Origin: UBA6627 sp965248675
GTDB taxonomy: Bacteria > Chloroflexota > Dehalococcoidia > UBA2979
Reading direction: 5' to 3'
DNA length: 64,000 bases
Assembly: GCA_965248675.1 (NCBI GenBank)
Contig: CBDFJZ010000008.1
Span: forward strand, 1-64,000
Positions 56,151 through 64,000 of the stretch are shown here, one piece after another (within the stretch, counting starts at the first letter, position 1; the number at the start of each line of letters is the position of its first letter). A program made the translations under genes and the position numbers. The notes under the pieces are model-generated. The model had not been told where the DNA came from. It was given only the letters and a program-made list of their open reading frames with translations, and did not search any database.

Positions 56151-57308
56151 ATGCCCAAGATCAACGGACAGGACCCGGTGCTGGTCGTCATCCAGCTCAC
56201 CGGTGGCCTCGACTTCATGAACACGCTGATCCCGCACACCAGCGAGCACTATCGCGACGCGCGCCCGACCGTTGGAGTCGCCTCGGAGGACGTGCTCCCG
56301 CTGAACGGGGGCAAGAGCGATCTCGGCTGGCACCCCGCCGCCGCCGCGCTCAAGGAGCTCTACGACGCCGGTGACGTCGCCGTCGTGCAGGGCATCGGCT
56401 ACGAGAACTCCAGCCGCTCCCACTTCCGCGGCATGGACATCTGGCACACCTGTGAGCCGAACAAGATCTCGACCGAGGGCTGGCTCGCCCGGGCGACGCG
56501 TGAGCTGGATCCGAACAGCGAGAACCCGCTGACCGCGGTCAGCTTCGGCCGCGGCCTCCCGCGCGCGCTCGCCGCGGCCGGTGTCACCGCCACCTCGATT
56601 GGCGACCTCGACCACTTCGGCCTCATGACCAAGGTCGAGGCGGAACAGGAGCGCCAGCAGGATCTGGACATCTTCAGGCGCATGTACACGCCCGCCGTCG
56701 GCACCGGGATCGTCGGCGACTACCTCGCACAGACCGGGCGCGACGTGCTGACCGGCATCGGCATGCTGCGTGACGTCCCCTCGCAGTACAGCTCGACGAT
56801 CGAGTACGGACAGAACCCGATCGCGAAGGCGCTGCGCGATGTCGCGAGGGTACACACGGCCCGCCTCGGGACACGCTTCTTCTACACCCAGCACGCAGGC
56901 TACGACTACCACTCGCTCGAGCCGGAGACGCACCCCAAGCTGCTCAGCGACCTCACCGAGGCGATCTCCGACTTCATGGCCGATCTCCGCGAGCACGACG
57001 CCGCCGAGGAGGTCACGGTGCTGGCCTTCACCGAGTTCGGCCGCCGCATCAAGGACAACGGCTCCGGGACCGATCACGGTTCCGGCGGCGGCGCCTACAT
57101 CATCGGCGAGCACGTCGACGGCGGCCTCTACTCCGAGTACCCGTCCGTCGACCCGAAGGACTGGCTGTACGGCGAAGATCTCCGCCCGAACTTCGATTTC
57201 CGGGGCGTCTACGGCACTGTCCTCGAGCAGTGGATGAAGATGGACCCGACGGCGCTCGTCAACGGCAACTACGAACAGTTGAACCCCTACAAGGTGACAG
57301 CGGCCTAG
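56151..57308 (+). CDS. DUF1501 domain protein
   Basis: 385 residues from ATG 56151 behind GGGAGG. Opening DPVLVVIQLTGGLDFMNTLIP, later NSSRSHFRGMDIWHT and TVLAFTEFGRRIKDNGSGTD followed by HGSGG, all diagnostic; the EFGRR...DHG region resembles the metal site of the sulfatase/phosphatase superfamily. Partner of the DUF1800 gene. No signal peptide is visible, whereas many DUF1501 proteins have a Tat signal. Confidence 0.92.
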   Translation: MPKINGQDPVLVVIQLTGGLDFMNTLIPHTSEHYRDARPTVGVASEDVLPLNGGKSDLGWHPAAAALKELYDAGDVAVVQGIGYENSSRSHFRGMDIWHTCEPNKISTEGWLARATRELDPNSENPLTAVSFGRGLPRALAAAGVTATSIGDLDHFGLMTKVEAEQERQQDLDIFRRMYTPAVGTGIVGDYLAQTGRDVLTGIGMLRDVPSQYSSTIEYGQNPIAKALRDVARVHTARLGTRFFYTQHAGYDYHSLEPETHPKLLSDLTEAISDFMADLREHDAAEEVTVLAFTEFGRRIKDNGSGTDHGSGGGAYIIGEHVDGGLYSEYPSVDPKDWLYGEDLRPNFDFRGVYGTVLEQWMKMDPTALVNGNYEQLNPYKVTAA

Positions 57309-57386
57309 CGGCGAAGCCGCATCAGGAGTGTTGGAGCCGCAGCAGGGAATGTTGCGGCTGCCTCTCAGGCTGGAACGAGGGACGAG

Positions 57387-58406
57387 ATGACCCAGAACGG
57401 CCACCAGAACGGACACGCCGATCACGAGCTGCTCCTGAGGGCGGGCTTCCCCTACGTGCGGACGATGGGGATGCGGCGGCTGACCTGGTATCCGGTCGAC
57501 TTCGCCCTCGGCGACGACCGGCTCTATTCGCTCTCCCGGTTCGACGGCGCCGGCTCGATCCGGGCGATCAGCTACGAGGACCAGGACATGGGCGCCGTCG
57601 GTGGCGGCTTCCTCTGGCCCGCCGGCATCGTCCGCGGCGCCGACGCGCGGCTGTACGTCTCCGACGAGGCGAAGCATGAGATCACCGTCCTCACCCATGA
57701 GGGTGACGAGGTCACCCGCTGGGGCGAGCACGGTTCCGAGCCGGGCCAGCTCGACCGTCCTTCGCACATGGCGTTCGACGCCGAGCAGCGGCTCTGGGTC
57801 AGCGACACGATGAACCACCGCGTCCAGCTCTTCAGCAAGGACGGCGAGTACATCACCGGCTTCGGGACTCACGGGGATGGTCCCGGCGAGTTCGACACCC
57901 CCTGGGGCATCACCGTCGATCTCGAGGGCTGCATCTACGTCGTCGACTGGCGCAACGACCGCGTCCAGAAGTTCTCCGCCGGTGGCGAGTTCATCTCGCA
58001 GTTCGGCGAATCAGGCAGCGGCCACGGCCAGCTCAACCGCCCGGCCGGCATCGCCGTCGACCAGCACGGCGACATCTACGTCGCCGATCGGGGCAACAAC
58101 CGCGTCCTGCTCTTCGATCGCAACGCGCGCTACGTCGAGCAGTTCATCGGCGACGCCACCCTGTCGAGGATGGGCCGCGAGTACATCATGGCGAACCAGA
58201 AGGTGCTGCGCCTGCGCGACATGACCACGCTCGAAGCACAGAAGCGCTTCCGCGCGCCGGTCTCGGTCCACGTCGACGGCGAGGGCCAGCTGTTTGTCGG
58301 CGACTACGGCTCGCACCGGATCCAGATCTATCAGAAGGAGGCCTACCCGCTCCGCGCCGACGAGGTGATGCCGATCCCACGCTCACCCACGCTGACGACG
58401 GTTTAG
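57387..58406 (+). CDS. NHL-repeat six-bladed beta-propeller protein
   Basis: 339 residues from ATG 57387. At least four NHL blades: RLYVSDEAKHEITVLTHEGD, RLWVSDTMNHRVQLFSKDGE, CIYVVDWRNDRVQKFSAGGE and DIYVADRGNNRVLLFDRNAR, with linking PWGITVD/PAGIAVD turns. No signal peptide. It follows the DUF1800/DUF1501 pair by 78 bases on the same strand. Likely a binding scaffold. Confidence 0.9.
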   Translation: MTQNGHQNGHADHELLLRAGFPYVRTMGMRRLTWYPVDFALGDDRLYSLSRFDGAGSIRAISYEDQDMGAVGGGFLWPAGIVRGADARLYVSDEAKHEITVLTHEGDEVTRWGEHGSEPGQLDRPSHMAFDAEQRLWVSDTMNHRVQLFSKDGEYITGFGTHGDGPGEFDTPWGITVDLEGCIYVVDWRNDRVQKFSAGGEFISQFGESGSGHGQLNRPAGIAVDQHGDIYVADRGNNRVLLFDRNARYVEQFIGDATLSRMGREYIMANQKVLRLRDMTTLEAQKRFRAPVSVHVDGEGQLFVGDYGSHRIQIYQKEAYPLRADEVMPIPRSPTLTTV

Positions 58407-58483
58407 GCTTCCGAAGCGCGCGCTGGAGCTGCTCCTCATTCGATCCCCACCAAACGGTGGATCCAATGAGCGAAGCGACTCTG

Positions 58484-58560
58484 GAGCGGGGGTGTGGGGG
58501 CCAAGGGCCCCACTGGGGATTCGGGTGGGCGGGTGGGATACACAGAAATTCCGCAGACAG
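58484..58560. repeat. Dispersed GC-rich hairpin repeat, shortened copy
   Basis: In the 359-base gap after the NHL gene: GAGCGGGGGTGTGGGGGCC, AAGGGCCCCACTGGGGATTC, GGGTGGGCGGGTGGGATACA. It keeps the leading hairpin and the G-rich part but loses the two trailing hairpins. The rest of the gap, up to 58766, holds an open frame without a ribosome site, which I do not consider coding. Confidence 0.65.
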
Positions 58561-58765
58561 CGCCGAAGGCATCGAGGCTCCGCCGCTCAGGTGCCGGGGC
58601 CGCGAGCCGACGCCCGGTGCGGATTCAGACCGGTACCTCCCCTGTGAGGCGATTGAAGAGGTCGAACCGTACCTGCCCGATCATGCGAACGACAGCGAAC
58701 TCGAGGCTGCAGGACGCGCCTGCCGGGATCGGCCCTCGACCTTCGTTCTCCGAGTGCCACCACCA

Positions 58766-59107
58766 ATGCCCATGATGATCGGCTTCGCCGAACAGCGCCG
58801 CGCCTTGCTCGAGGCCGAGCTCGTGCGTTTCGTCGAGGAACTGCCGCCCTTCGGGGTGCAACGGCTCTACGTCACCGGCGCGTTCGGCCGGCACGAGGTC
58901 CGCTCGGACACGCCGCTCGAGGTGGTGATCGTCCACCCGACGGCGGAGCCCTTCCACCGCCGCGCCGACTTCTTCGTCGATCACCTGCGCCCGCGCCTCC
59001 AGACCCAGTTCCTCGTCTACACCCCCGAGGAGTTCGAGGAGTTGGCCGACGAGGACCCGGTACTGATCCGCGCAATCTCGCTGGCCGAGCCCGTCTATGC
59101 CCGCTGA
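58766..59107 (+). CDS. MNT-type minimal nucleotidyltransferase, degenerate active site (antitoxin-like)
   Basis: 113 residues from ATG 58766 (MPMMIGFAEQRRALLEAEL). The MNT core reads YVTGAFGRHEVRSDTPLEVV: GxFGR and the first Asp of the SDxD motif are present, but the second Asp is Pro, so catalysis is doubtful. It overlaps the following HEPN gene by 11 bases. HEPN/MNT pairs are toxin-antitoxin systems in which some MNT partners AMPylate the HEPN toxin; here the MNT may only bind. Confidence 0.72.
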   Translation: MPMMIGFAEQRRALLEAELVRFVEELPPFGVQRLYVTGAFGRHEVRSDTPLEVVIVHPTAEPFHRRADFFVDHLRPRLQTQFLVYTPEEFEELADEDPVLIRAISLAEPVYAR

Positions 59108-59513
59108 CGAGACCGCACGCTGGCGGCGCCAGGCCGCCTTCGACCTCGAAGACGCGCGCCACTGCGCCGACTCCGGCCGCTACGCCCCCGCCTGCTTCTT
59201 CAGCCACCAGGCTGCAGAAAAGGCGGTCGTGGCCTACCTCTATGCGCGAGGCGCGGAGCTGGTCTGGGGGCACGGCCTCGCCGACCTCTGCGAGGACGCG
59301 ATGGCGTTCGATCCCTCGTTCGACCTCCTGAAGTCAAGCGCTGCACACCTCGACAAGCACTACCTCGGCGCGCGCTACCCGAGCGGGATCCCGGCCGGCG
59401 TCCCCTCCGAGGTCTACGACGAGACCGACTCCGATCGCGCGATCGACATCGCCGAGGAGGTACTACGGTTCGTCGATACCCGCCTCGAGGCGCTGGCTTC
59501 GGGCGCCAGCTGA
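59097..59513 (+). CDS. HEPN-domain protein, partner of the MNT gene
   Basis: 138 residues from ATG 59097. HEPN helices: ARWRRQAAFDLEDARHCADS, then ACFFSHQAAEKAVVAYLYAR and WGHGLADLCED, the usual order (QAAEKA...GHxLxxL). The RxxxxH RNase motif of toxic HEPN proteins is not clearly present. It overlaps the MNT gene, so the two are translated together. Confidence 0.82.
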   Translation: MPADETARWRRQAAFDLEDARHCADSGRYAPACFFSHQAAEKAVVAYLYARGAELVWGHGLADLCEDAMAFDPSFDLLKSSAAHLDKHYLGARYPSGIPAGVPSEVYDETDSDRAIDIAEEVLRFVDTRLEALASGAS

Positions 59514-59519
59514 CGGCCG

Positions 59520-60980
59520 TTATCGCGGCGGCTGCGTGATCAACTGATCGACGGGCGCGAAATCGTCGCGCAGCGCGCGCGCGCCAGCCGCGAACGCCTC
59601 CACATCTGCGCCCGACAGCACCGCGTCGAACCCGCCGCGTTCGAGGATGCGCGCGGCGATCGCGTTCCAGTCGAGCGGCGCCTGCGAGCCGGCCAACACG
59701 TAGTTGCCGCCGCGATCGCCCTCGAGGCGCTCGAACGTCGAGATCACCGCGACGTCGTCGAACACCTCGAGGAAGGTCGCCGCCTCCGCGCGGGCGAAGC
59801 CGAGCGGCGGGTAGTCGATCAGGTTGATCACGTAGACACCGTCATCGGTGAGGACGCGGTCGATCTCCTCGAGGAACTCGCGCGTGGTGAGGTGCCACGG
59901 CACGCTCAGCCCGCCAAACGCGTCGCCGATCACGACGTCATACGAGCTGGCCTCGAGATCGGGGAGCGCCAGGCGCGCGTCTCCCACCTCGACCCGCAGC
60001 GCATCGGTCAGCTCGAGGCCGAGCTCGGCCTCGACGAGCTCCACGAGCTCGCCGTCGATCTCGAACACCTGCGCGGTGCTGGCGGGCCGTACCGCGGCGA
60101 AGTACCGAGGTAGCGTGAAGCCTCCGCCGCCGATGTACGCAACGGTGAGCGGGCCCGCCGGCAGCTCCGCGATCACGTCGGCCATGATCCGCGAGTAGCG
60201 GAACTCGAGGTGTGTCGGATCCTCGAGATCGACGTAGCTGTGCCGCAGCGTGTCGAGCCGCAGCGTCCGCCCGCTCGGATTGGCGGGATCGGCCTCGATC
60301 GAGGCGCAGAAGTAGGTGGTCTCGACGTCACACGGGCCCTCCGCGACGAGCAGCCCGCCGCCAACGCCAAGCGCCGCAACGACGCCGAGCGCGCCAGCAC
60401 GTGTCGACCAGATGCGCAGCAGCAGCGGCAGGCCGGCGACCACCAGCACGAGGCCGACGATCAGCACCAGCGAGCGAGACGGCACGGCCGCCAGCAGCAC
60501 GAACCCGGTGACGAAGGTGCCGGCCAGCGCGCCGATCGTGCCGACCGCGGAGAAGGAACCGACGACGCTCCCGGTCTCCTCGAGCGAGCGGAGCCGCAGC
60601 TTGACGACGATCGGCGTGATCGTCGACAACGTCAGCGAGGGCCAGAAGAAGGCGCTCGCGGTGAGGATCGTGATCTCGGCCGGACCGCCGGCCCGCATCG
60701 ACGGTCCCACCCAGTCGACGAGCGTCGGAGCGGCGAGCACGAGCACACCCGACAGGACCAGCATCGGGCCGAGCAGGTTGCGCGGCGGCACCTCGTCCGC
60801 GGCGCGCCCCCCCAGCCAGGCGCCCGCGGCGATCCCGGCCAGCACCACGCCGATGATGCCCGTGAACGTCTCCAGCGTGACGCCCACGTAGGGCGCCATC
60901 AGCCGCCCCGCGAGAATCTCGATCACCAGCACGGCCGCCGAGCTACCGAACACCAGCAGCCGCGCCCACAGCAAAGACAT
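59520..60980 (-). CDS. Spermidine synthase-like methyltransferase-fold enzyme fused to a membrane domain
   Basis: 486 residues from ATG 60980 (MSLLWARLLVFGSSAAVLV); a frame to ATG 61028 adds 16 residues. The first ~220 residues form six to eight TM helices; the soluble half has VAYIGGGGFTLPRYFAAV (nucleotide loop), VFEIDGELVELVEAELGL and YDVVIGDAFGGLSVPWHL, the aminopropyltransferase core with the DAFGG motif. Such fused proteins are common in Chloroflexota and Actinobacteria; the donor and acceptor are not established. Confidence 0.87.
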   Translation of the reverse strand: MSLLWARLLVFGSSAAVLVIEILAGRLMAPYVGVTLETFTGIIGVVLAGIAAGAWLGGRAADEVPPRNLLGPMLVLSGVLVLAAPTLVDWVGPSMRAGGPAEITILTASAFFWPSLTLSTITPIVVKLRLRSLEETGSVVGSFSAVGTIGALAGTFVTGFVLLAAVPSRSLVLIVGLVLVVAGLPLLLRIWSTRAGALGVVAALGVGGGLLVAEGPCDVETTYFCASIEADPANPSGRTLRLDTLRHSYVDLEDPTHLEFRYSRIMADVIAELPAGPLTVAYIGGGGFTLPRYFAAVRPASTAQVFEIDGELVELVEAELGLELTDALRVEVGDARLALPDLEASSYDVVIGDAFGGLSVPWHLTTREFLEEIDRVLTDDGVYVINLIDYPPLGFARAEAATFLEVFDDVAVISTFERLEGDRGGNYVLAGSQAPLDWNAIAARILERGGFDAVLSGADVEAFAAGARALRDDFAPVDQLITQPPR

Positions 60981-61249
60981 GCCGCACAGGGTCGCCCACC
61001 CCGACCGCTCCGACAAATGAGCCCTCATTGCCGAGCTCGACTACGCCTCGGACCGGGCGCGCTCAGGCTCCGACTGCGTGGGCAGGCGACCGCTGCGCCG
61101 AAGCTGCGCCATTCATGATCAACACTGGGGCGACCGCCGCGGGAGCGGCTAGGCTGATTCGGTCTGGTCCCGAGGTCCCGATCACGATCATCGAGCCTCG
61201 AATCGCGACCAACGCCGTGCCTGCCCGCCCGCCACCTGATGGAGCGTCC

Positions 61250-61915
61250 GTGTCACCGACCGAGGGGCCACTGCTGATCGCGCACCGCGCTGGAAACGAG
61301 CTACGGTCGCTCGCGCCGGCGGCGGCGGCCGGCGCGCACCTGATCGAACTCGACGTCTGGCTGCATCGCGGTCGTCTCGAGGTTGGCCACAACAAGACGC
61401 TCGGCTGGCTACCGCTCCTCTGGGATCGCTGGGAGCTCTCGCTCGGCTGGAGGCGCGAGTTGCTCGTGTCCGACGTGCTTCGTCACCTGCCGGCCGGGAG
61501 CGAGCCGATGTTCGACCTCAAGGGGGAGAGTCCCGGTCTGCCCGCTGCGCTCCGCGAACTGATCGACGAGCACCTGCCCAACCGGAGCTACTCGGTGAGC
61601 TCTCAGAACTGGCAGTACCTCGAACACTTCCTCGAGGTGGAACGCGCCCGCGTCGTTCGGTCGATCGGCTCGGATGCCGCGCTGGAGCGGATGCGGGACG
61701 AGCTGGACACGTGGGCGGGCGCGGGGATCGGCCTCGACAGCGAACTGCTCACGCCGCCCGTGGTCGCGGAGCTGCGCGAGCGAACGCCACTGATCCTCAC
61801 CCGGACGGTCAACGAGCTGGAGCGCGCAACCGAGCTGGTGCGCGCGGGTGTGGGCGGGATCATCAGCGACAACCTGGAGCTGATCCGCGCGATGCGCGCG
61901 GAACACCCGCGGTAG
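61250..61915 (+). CDS. Glycerophosphodiester phosphodiesterase (GDPD) family protein
   Basis: 221 residues from GTG 61250, where GGAG lies five bases upstream; the frame before it is low-complexity. HRAGNE at residue ~10, IELDVWLHRGRLEVGHN (Glu, Asp and second His) and SVSSQNWQYLEHF follow the GDPD pattern. Length is a little short for the family. It would release glycerol-phosphate from phosphodiesters or act on lysolipids. No signal peptide. Confidence 0.85.
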   Translation: MSPTEGPLLIAHRAGNELRSLAPAAAAGAHLIELDVWLHRGRLEVGHNKTLGWLPLLWDRWELSLGWRRELLVSDVLRHLPAGSEPMFDLKGESPGLPAALRELIDEHLPNRSYSVSSQNWQYLEHFLEVERARVVRSIGSDAALERMRDELDTWAGAGIGLDSELLTPPVVAELRERTPLILTRTVNELERATELVRAGVGGIISDNLELIRAMRAEHPR

Positions 61916-61958
61916 CCTCCGTTCGGGAGCGATCGTCAGATCGAGAATCAGGTTGGGC

Positions 61959-63339
61959 TTAGATCGTATCCGAGGCCGGTGCCGCCGCCTCGCCGCCAGA
62001 CGAGGCGTCTCGCCCGATCGCCACATACTCCAGCGCGAGGAACACGGCGCACCCGACCACGCCGAGGAAGATCACCGTCGCTCGTGCCGACACCAGATCC
62101 GTCGACAGTGCCGCGAGCAGCAGCGCCGGTACCACCAGCACATTGGAGAGCACCGCCTCCGCGGCGAACACACGCCCCTGCTGCTCCGAAGGTGCCGTCG
62201 CCGTCAGCACGCTGCGTGCCACGATCGGCGCCATGCTGAGCGCCGCGCCGAGCACCAGCACCGCTGGCACCGCGGCCAGCGATCCGGCCGGCAACGGCCC
62301 GGCCGACGTATCGAAGTTGAACGCGGTCCCGGTCAGCGTCAGCGTCAGCGTCGCCAGCCCGTCACCGAGCGGAGTCAACGCGAACGTCGCGCCGAGCGTC
62401 GCGAGCAGCACGAAGCGCATCACCAGCGGTGACCGTGCCGGCGGCAGGTGGCGCCCCGACCAGATCAACCCGAGGACCGCGCCCACCGCAGCCGTCCCCA
62501 CCAGCATCGCGATCTGCGCACGGCCGAGCCCGAGCTCCGAGTGGAAGTAGATCGGCGCCGCGATCAGCAGACACTTCGTCGTCACGTCGACGAAGGCGAG
62601 CAGTCCGACCGCGTATAACGCGCGCGGCTCGCTCCCGATGAATCGCAGCGTCGAGCGAAACGGGATACGCGATCGCCGCGACCTCGACCGCTGCCCCGGC
62701 GCCTCCGCCACCACGCCGCGCAGACGCCCGCCGAGCACGGTCGCCAGCACCACCATCGCCCCCCTAGAGCAGCAGCGCGCCAGCCAGCATCGCCCCGGTT
62801 CCGCCGGCCCAGAACAGCGCCGGTGCGAAGGCGCCGACGATCTGTCCACCGAACTGCAGCGCGAACAGCGACGCGTGCGTGCCAGCCGGTCGTTCGCGGC
62901 GAATCGTCGACACCAGCGCCAGCTCCGCGGGCGAGAACACCTGCGAGGCGGCGGAGTAGACGAACGCCGCGGCCCACGCGTACTCGCCGTGACCGAGCAC
63001 GGCGACGGCGCATCCGATCGCCAGCAGCCGCAGCACCGCGCCGGCCGGCAGCGCGAGACGAGGCCCGAGCCGGTCGACGGCGCTGCCGCCGAACGGCCCC
63101 AGCGCGATCGCCGCGACGGTCATCGCGACCATCACGCTGCCCAGTCCCAGCGCGCCGGCGCCATTGGGGCCCGCCAGCACGACGATCAGAGCGAAAAACA
63201 GGCCTTGCCCGGCTTGACTGGTCAGACGCGAGGCGTAGTACAGCGCCTCCACGTGCCGGCCGGCAGCAGCCGAACCTCGGCGCGAACGCGCGAGGTCGTC
63301 GAGGGCGATTGATGTCTCTGAGACCGAAGCCGCAAGCAT
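61959..63339 (-). CDS. MFS transporter (EntS-like), one frameshift
   Basis: A restored product of about 459 residues from ATG 63339 (MLAASVSETSIAL). The first half (YASRLTSQAGQGLFFALIVV, LGPFGGSAVDRLGPRL) runs to TAG at 62766-62764. One indel near the C6 run 62759-62764 moves to the frame GAMVVLATVLGGRLRGVVAE, which continues through six further TM helices to 61959. Together they make a complete 12-helix MFS protein of the EntS/macrolide-efflux type. As assembled it is two half-transporters. Confidence 0.8.
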
Positions 63340-63521
63340 CCAGCCGCACCTCGCCTCTGCGATCTTGGCGTGGTGGGCCTCGCTTCGCCTGCCACTCACG
63401 TTACGCGATCAGATCATCGGCACGCCAGACCCGAAGGTCACCCTCGACGGTCGCGCGCCGCCGTGGCAACGTTCCGATGTGGCCCACGACCGCCAAACGT
63501 CTCTCAGCAGAGGAGATTACG

Positions 63522-64000
63522 TGGACGAGCTGAATCCGACCCTTCGCCCCGCGACGGACGCGGATCTCGAGGCGATGGTCGCGCTGTTCCAGGCCGCGTT
63601 TCCGCGCTGGCCGGCAGTCGACATCGACGTGCCGGCCGTCGAACACCTGCGCTGGAAGATGCAGAGCCATCCCCGTGCCTTGGAAACAAACACCGTCATG
63701 GAAACCGATGGCGAGATCGTCGGCGCCGTGGTGCAGTTCTGCCGCGACGTGAATGTCGGCGGTGAAATCCTCGTCGCCCATTCCGGTTCGGACACCGCCA
63801 TCCACCCGCGGGTCCAGGCGCGAGGCCTGTTGCGGCATGCTCAGCCGTACGCGGATTCGCACATCGAGGCGAAGTTCGACTTCGCGCTCAACACCGCGAG
63901 CCACCACCCCCGCATGCGGCGTCGCAACGCGAGGCGCGGCGTTCATATCCGCGTCTCCAACGAGCTGAGGATGCTCGTTCGACCGTTTGACCTCCGCACG
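63522..64000 (+). CDS. GNAT-family N-acetyltransferase (3' end cut off)
   Basis: Open from GTG 63522, behind GAGGAG at 63511-63516, to the end of the window (159 codons). LRPATDADLEAMVALFQAAF at the start and METDGEIVGAVVQF, then GSDTAIHPRVQARGLLRHA in the acetyl-CoA region, mark a GNAT fold; the QARGLLR part corresponds to the (Q/R)xxGxG/A loop. The remainder lies outside. Substrate unknown. It is divergent from the MFS gene. Confidence 0.75.

Noticed and set aside
55704..57872. A 722-codon minus-strand frame opposite DUF1800, DUF1501 and the NHL gene
   Set aside because: Composition (Val/Gly/Arg/Asp shadow pattern) and overlap with three intact genes show it is not coding.
58457..58765. 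A 103-residue N-terminal extension of the MNT protein
   Set aside because: It reads through the G-rich repeat and has no MNT-like sequence; ATG 58766 gives the normal size.

Overview
The window is a GC-rich, densely coded bacterial chromosome segment with no rRNA, tRNA, CRISPR array, transposase or integrase that I could see. GTG/TTG starts, 4-bp stop/start overlaps, many lipoproteins with a lipobox, Tat-type lipoproteins, a DUF3352 protein, a YvcK homologue with N-terminal membrane helices and a large stock of CaiB/BaiF CoA-transferases point to Chloroflexota, perhaps a Dehalococcoidia-like lineage. That placement is inference from gene content only.

Layout. 1-5.1 kb: the 3' part of a molybdenum hydroxylase large subunit, a MoaD/ThiS-like sulfur carrier, and a two-domain CoA-transferase. 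5.1-10.6 kb (minus strand): an accessory island of two tandem units. Each unit is a large signal-less protein with a nearly identical N-terminal leader and a different C-terminus, followed by a small lipoprotein. A stray copy of the 3' end of the CoA-transferase gene lies between the units and records a tandem duplication. 10.6-20.9 kb (minus strand): one compact probable operon of acyl-CoA metabolism (cyclase-family hydrolase, class III CoA-transferases, a MaoC/hotdog dehydratase, an enoyl-CoA hydratase). 21-26 kb: a cupredoxin lipoprotein, an M23-like lipoprotein, rarA, a VOC protein and gatB. 26.1-30.4 kb (minus strand): a sulfur operon (YeeE/YedE transporter, two TusA-like proteins, a beta-propeller lipoprotein, a rhodanese, a Tat lipoprotein). 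30.5-34.6 kb: a membrane protein, a Nudix hydrolase, yvcK, a GNAT and a small unknown. 34.6-35.1 kb: a convergent gap with strong RNA-structure signals. 35.1-43.3 kb: two SDRs, a ScyD/ScyE-like propeller, DUF3352, a lipoprotein metallopeptidase and an Ldh-family oxidoreductase. 43.3-52.9 kb: hydrolases, TSUP transporter, HIT, cupin, hotdog, DUF4349 and a 570-aa unknown. 53-58.4 kb: a secreted coiled-coil protein and a DUF1800-DUF1501-NHL cluster. 58.7-64 kb: a HEPN/MNT pair, a spermidine synthase-like membrane protein, a GDPD phosphodiesterase, an MFS transporter and a truncated GNAT.

Three themes stand out. First, the 5-10.6 kb island looks like a polymorphic effector/partner system. Second, in all four CoA-transferase pairs exactly one of the two domains keeps the catalytic Asp, whether the pair is fused or split. 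Third, a family of GC-rich multi-hairpin repeats sits in intergenic gaps at five places.

Many otherwise well-conserved genes carry a single-base indel or an in-frame stop (nine indels and two nonsense codons). Almost all the indels are one extra base, which suggests consensus errors in the assembly, though real decay is not excluded. Genes with one indel are entered as CDS over the restored span. Those with two indels, and true remnants, are entered as pseudogenes.
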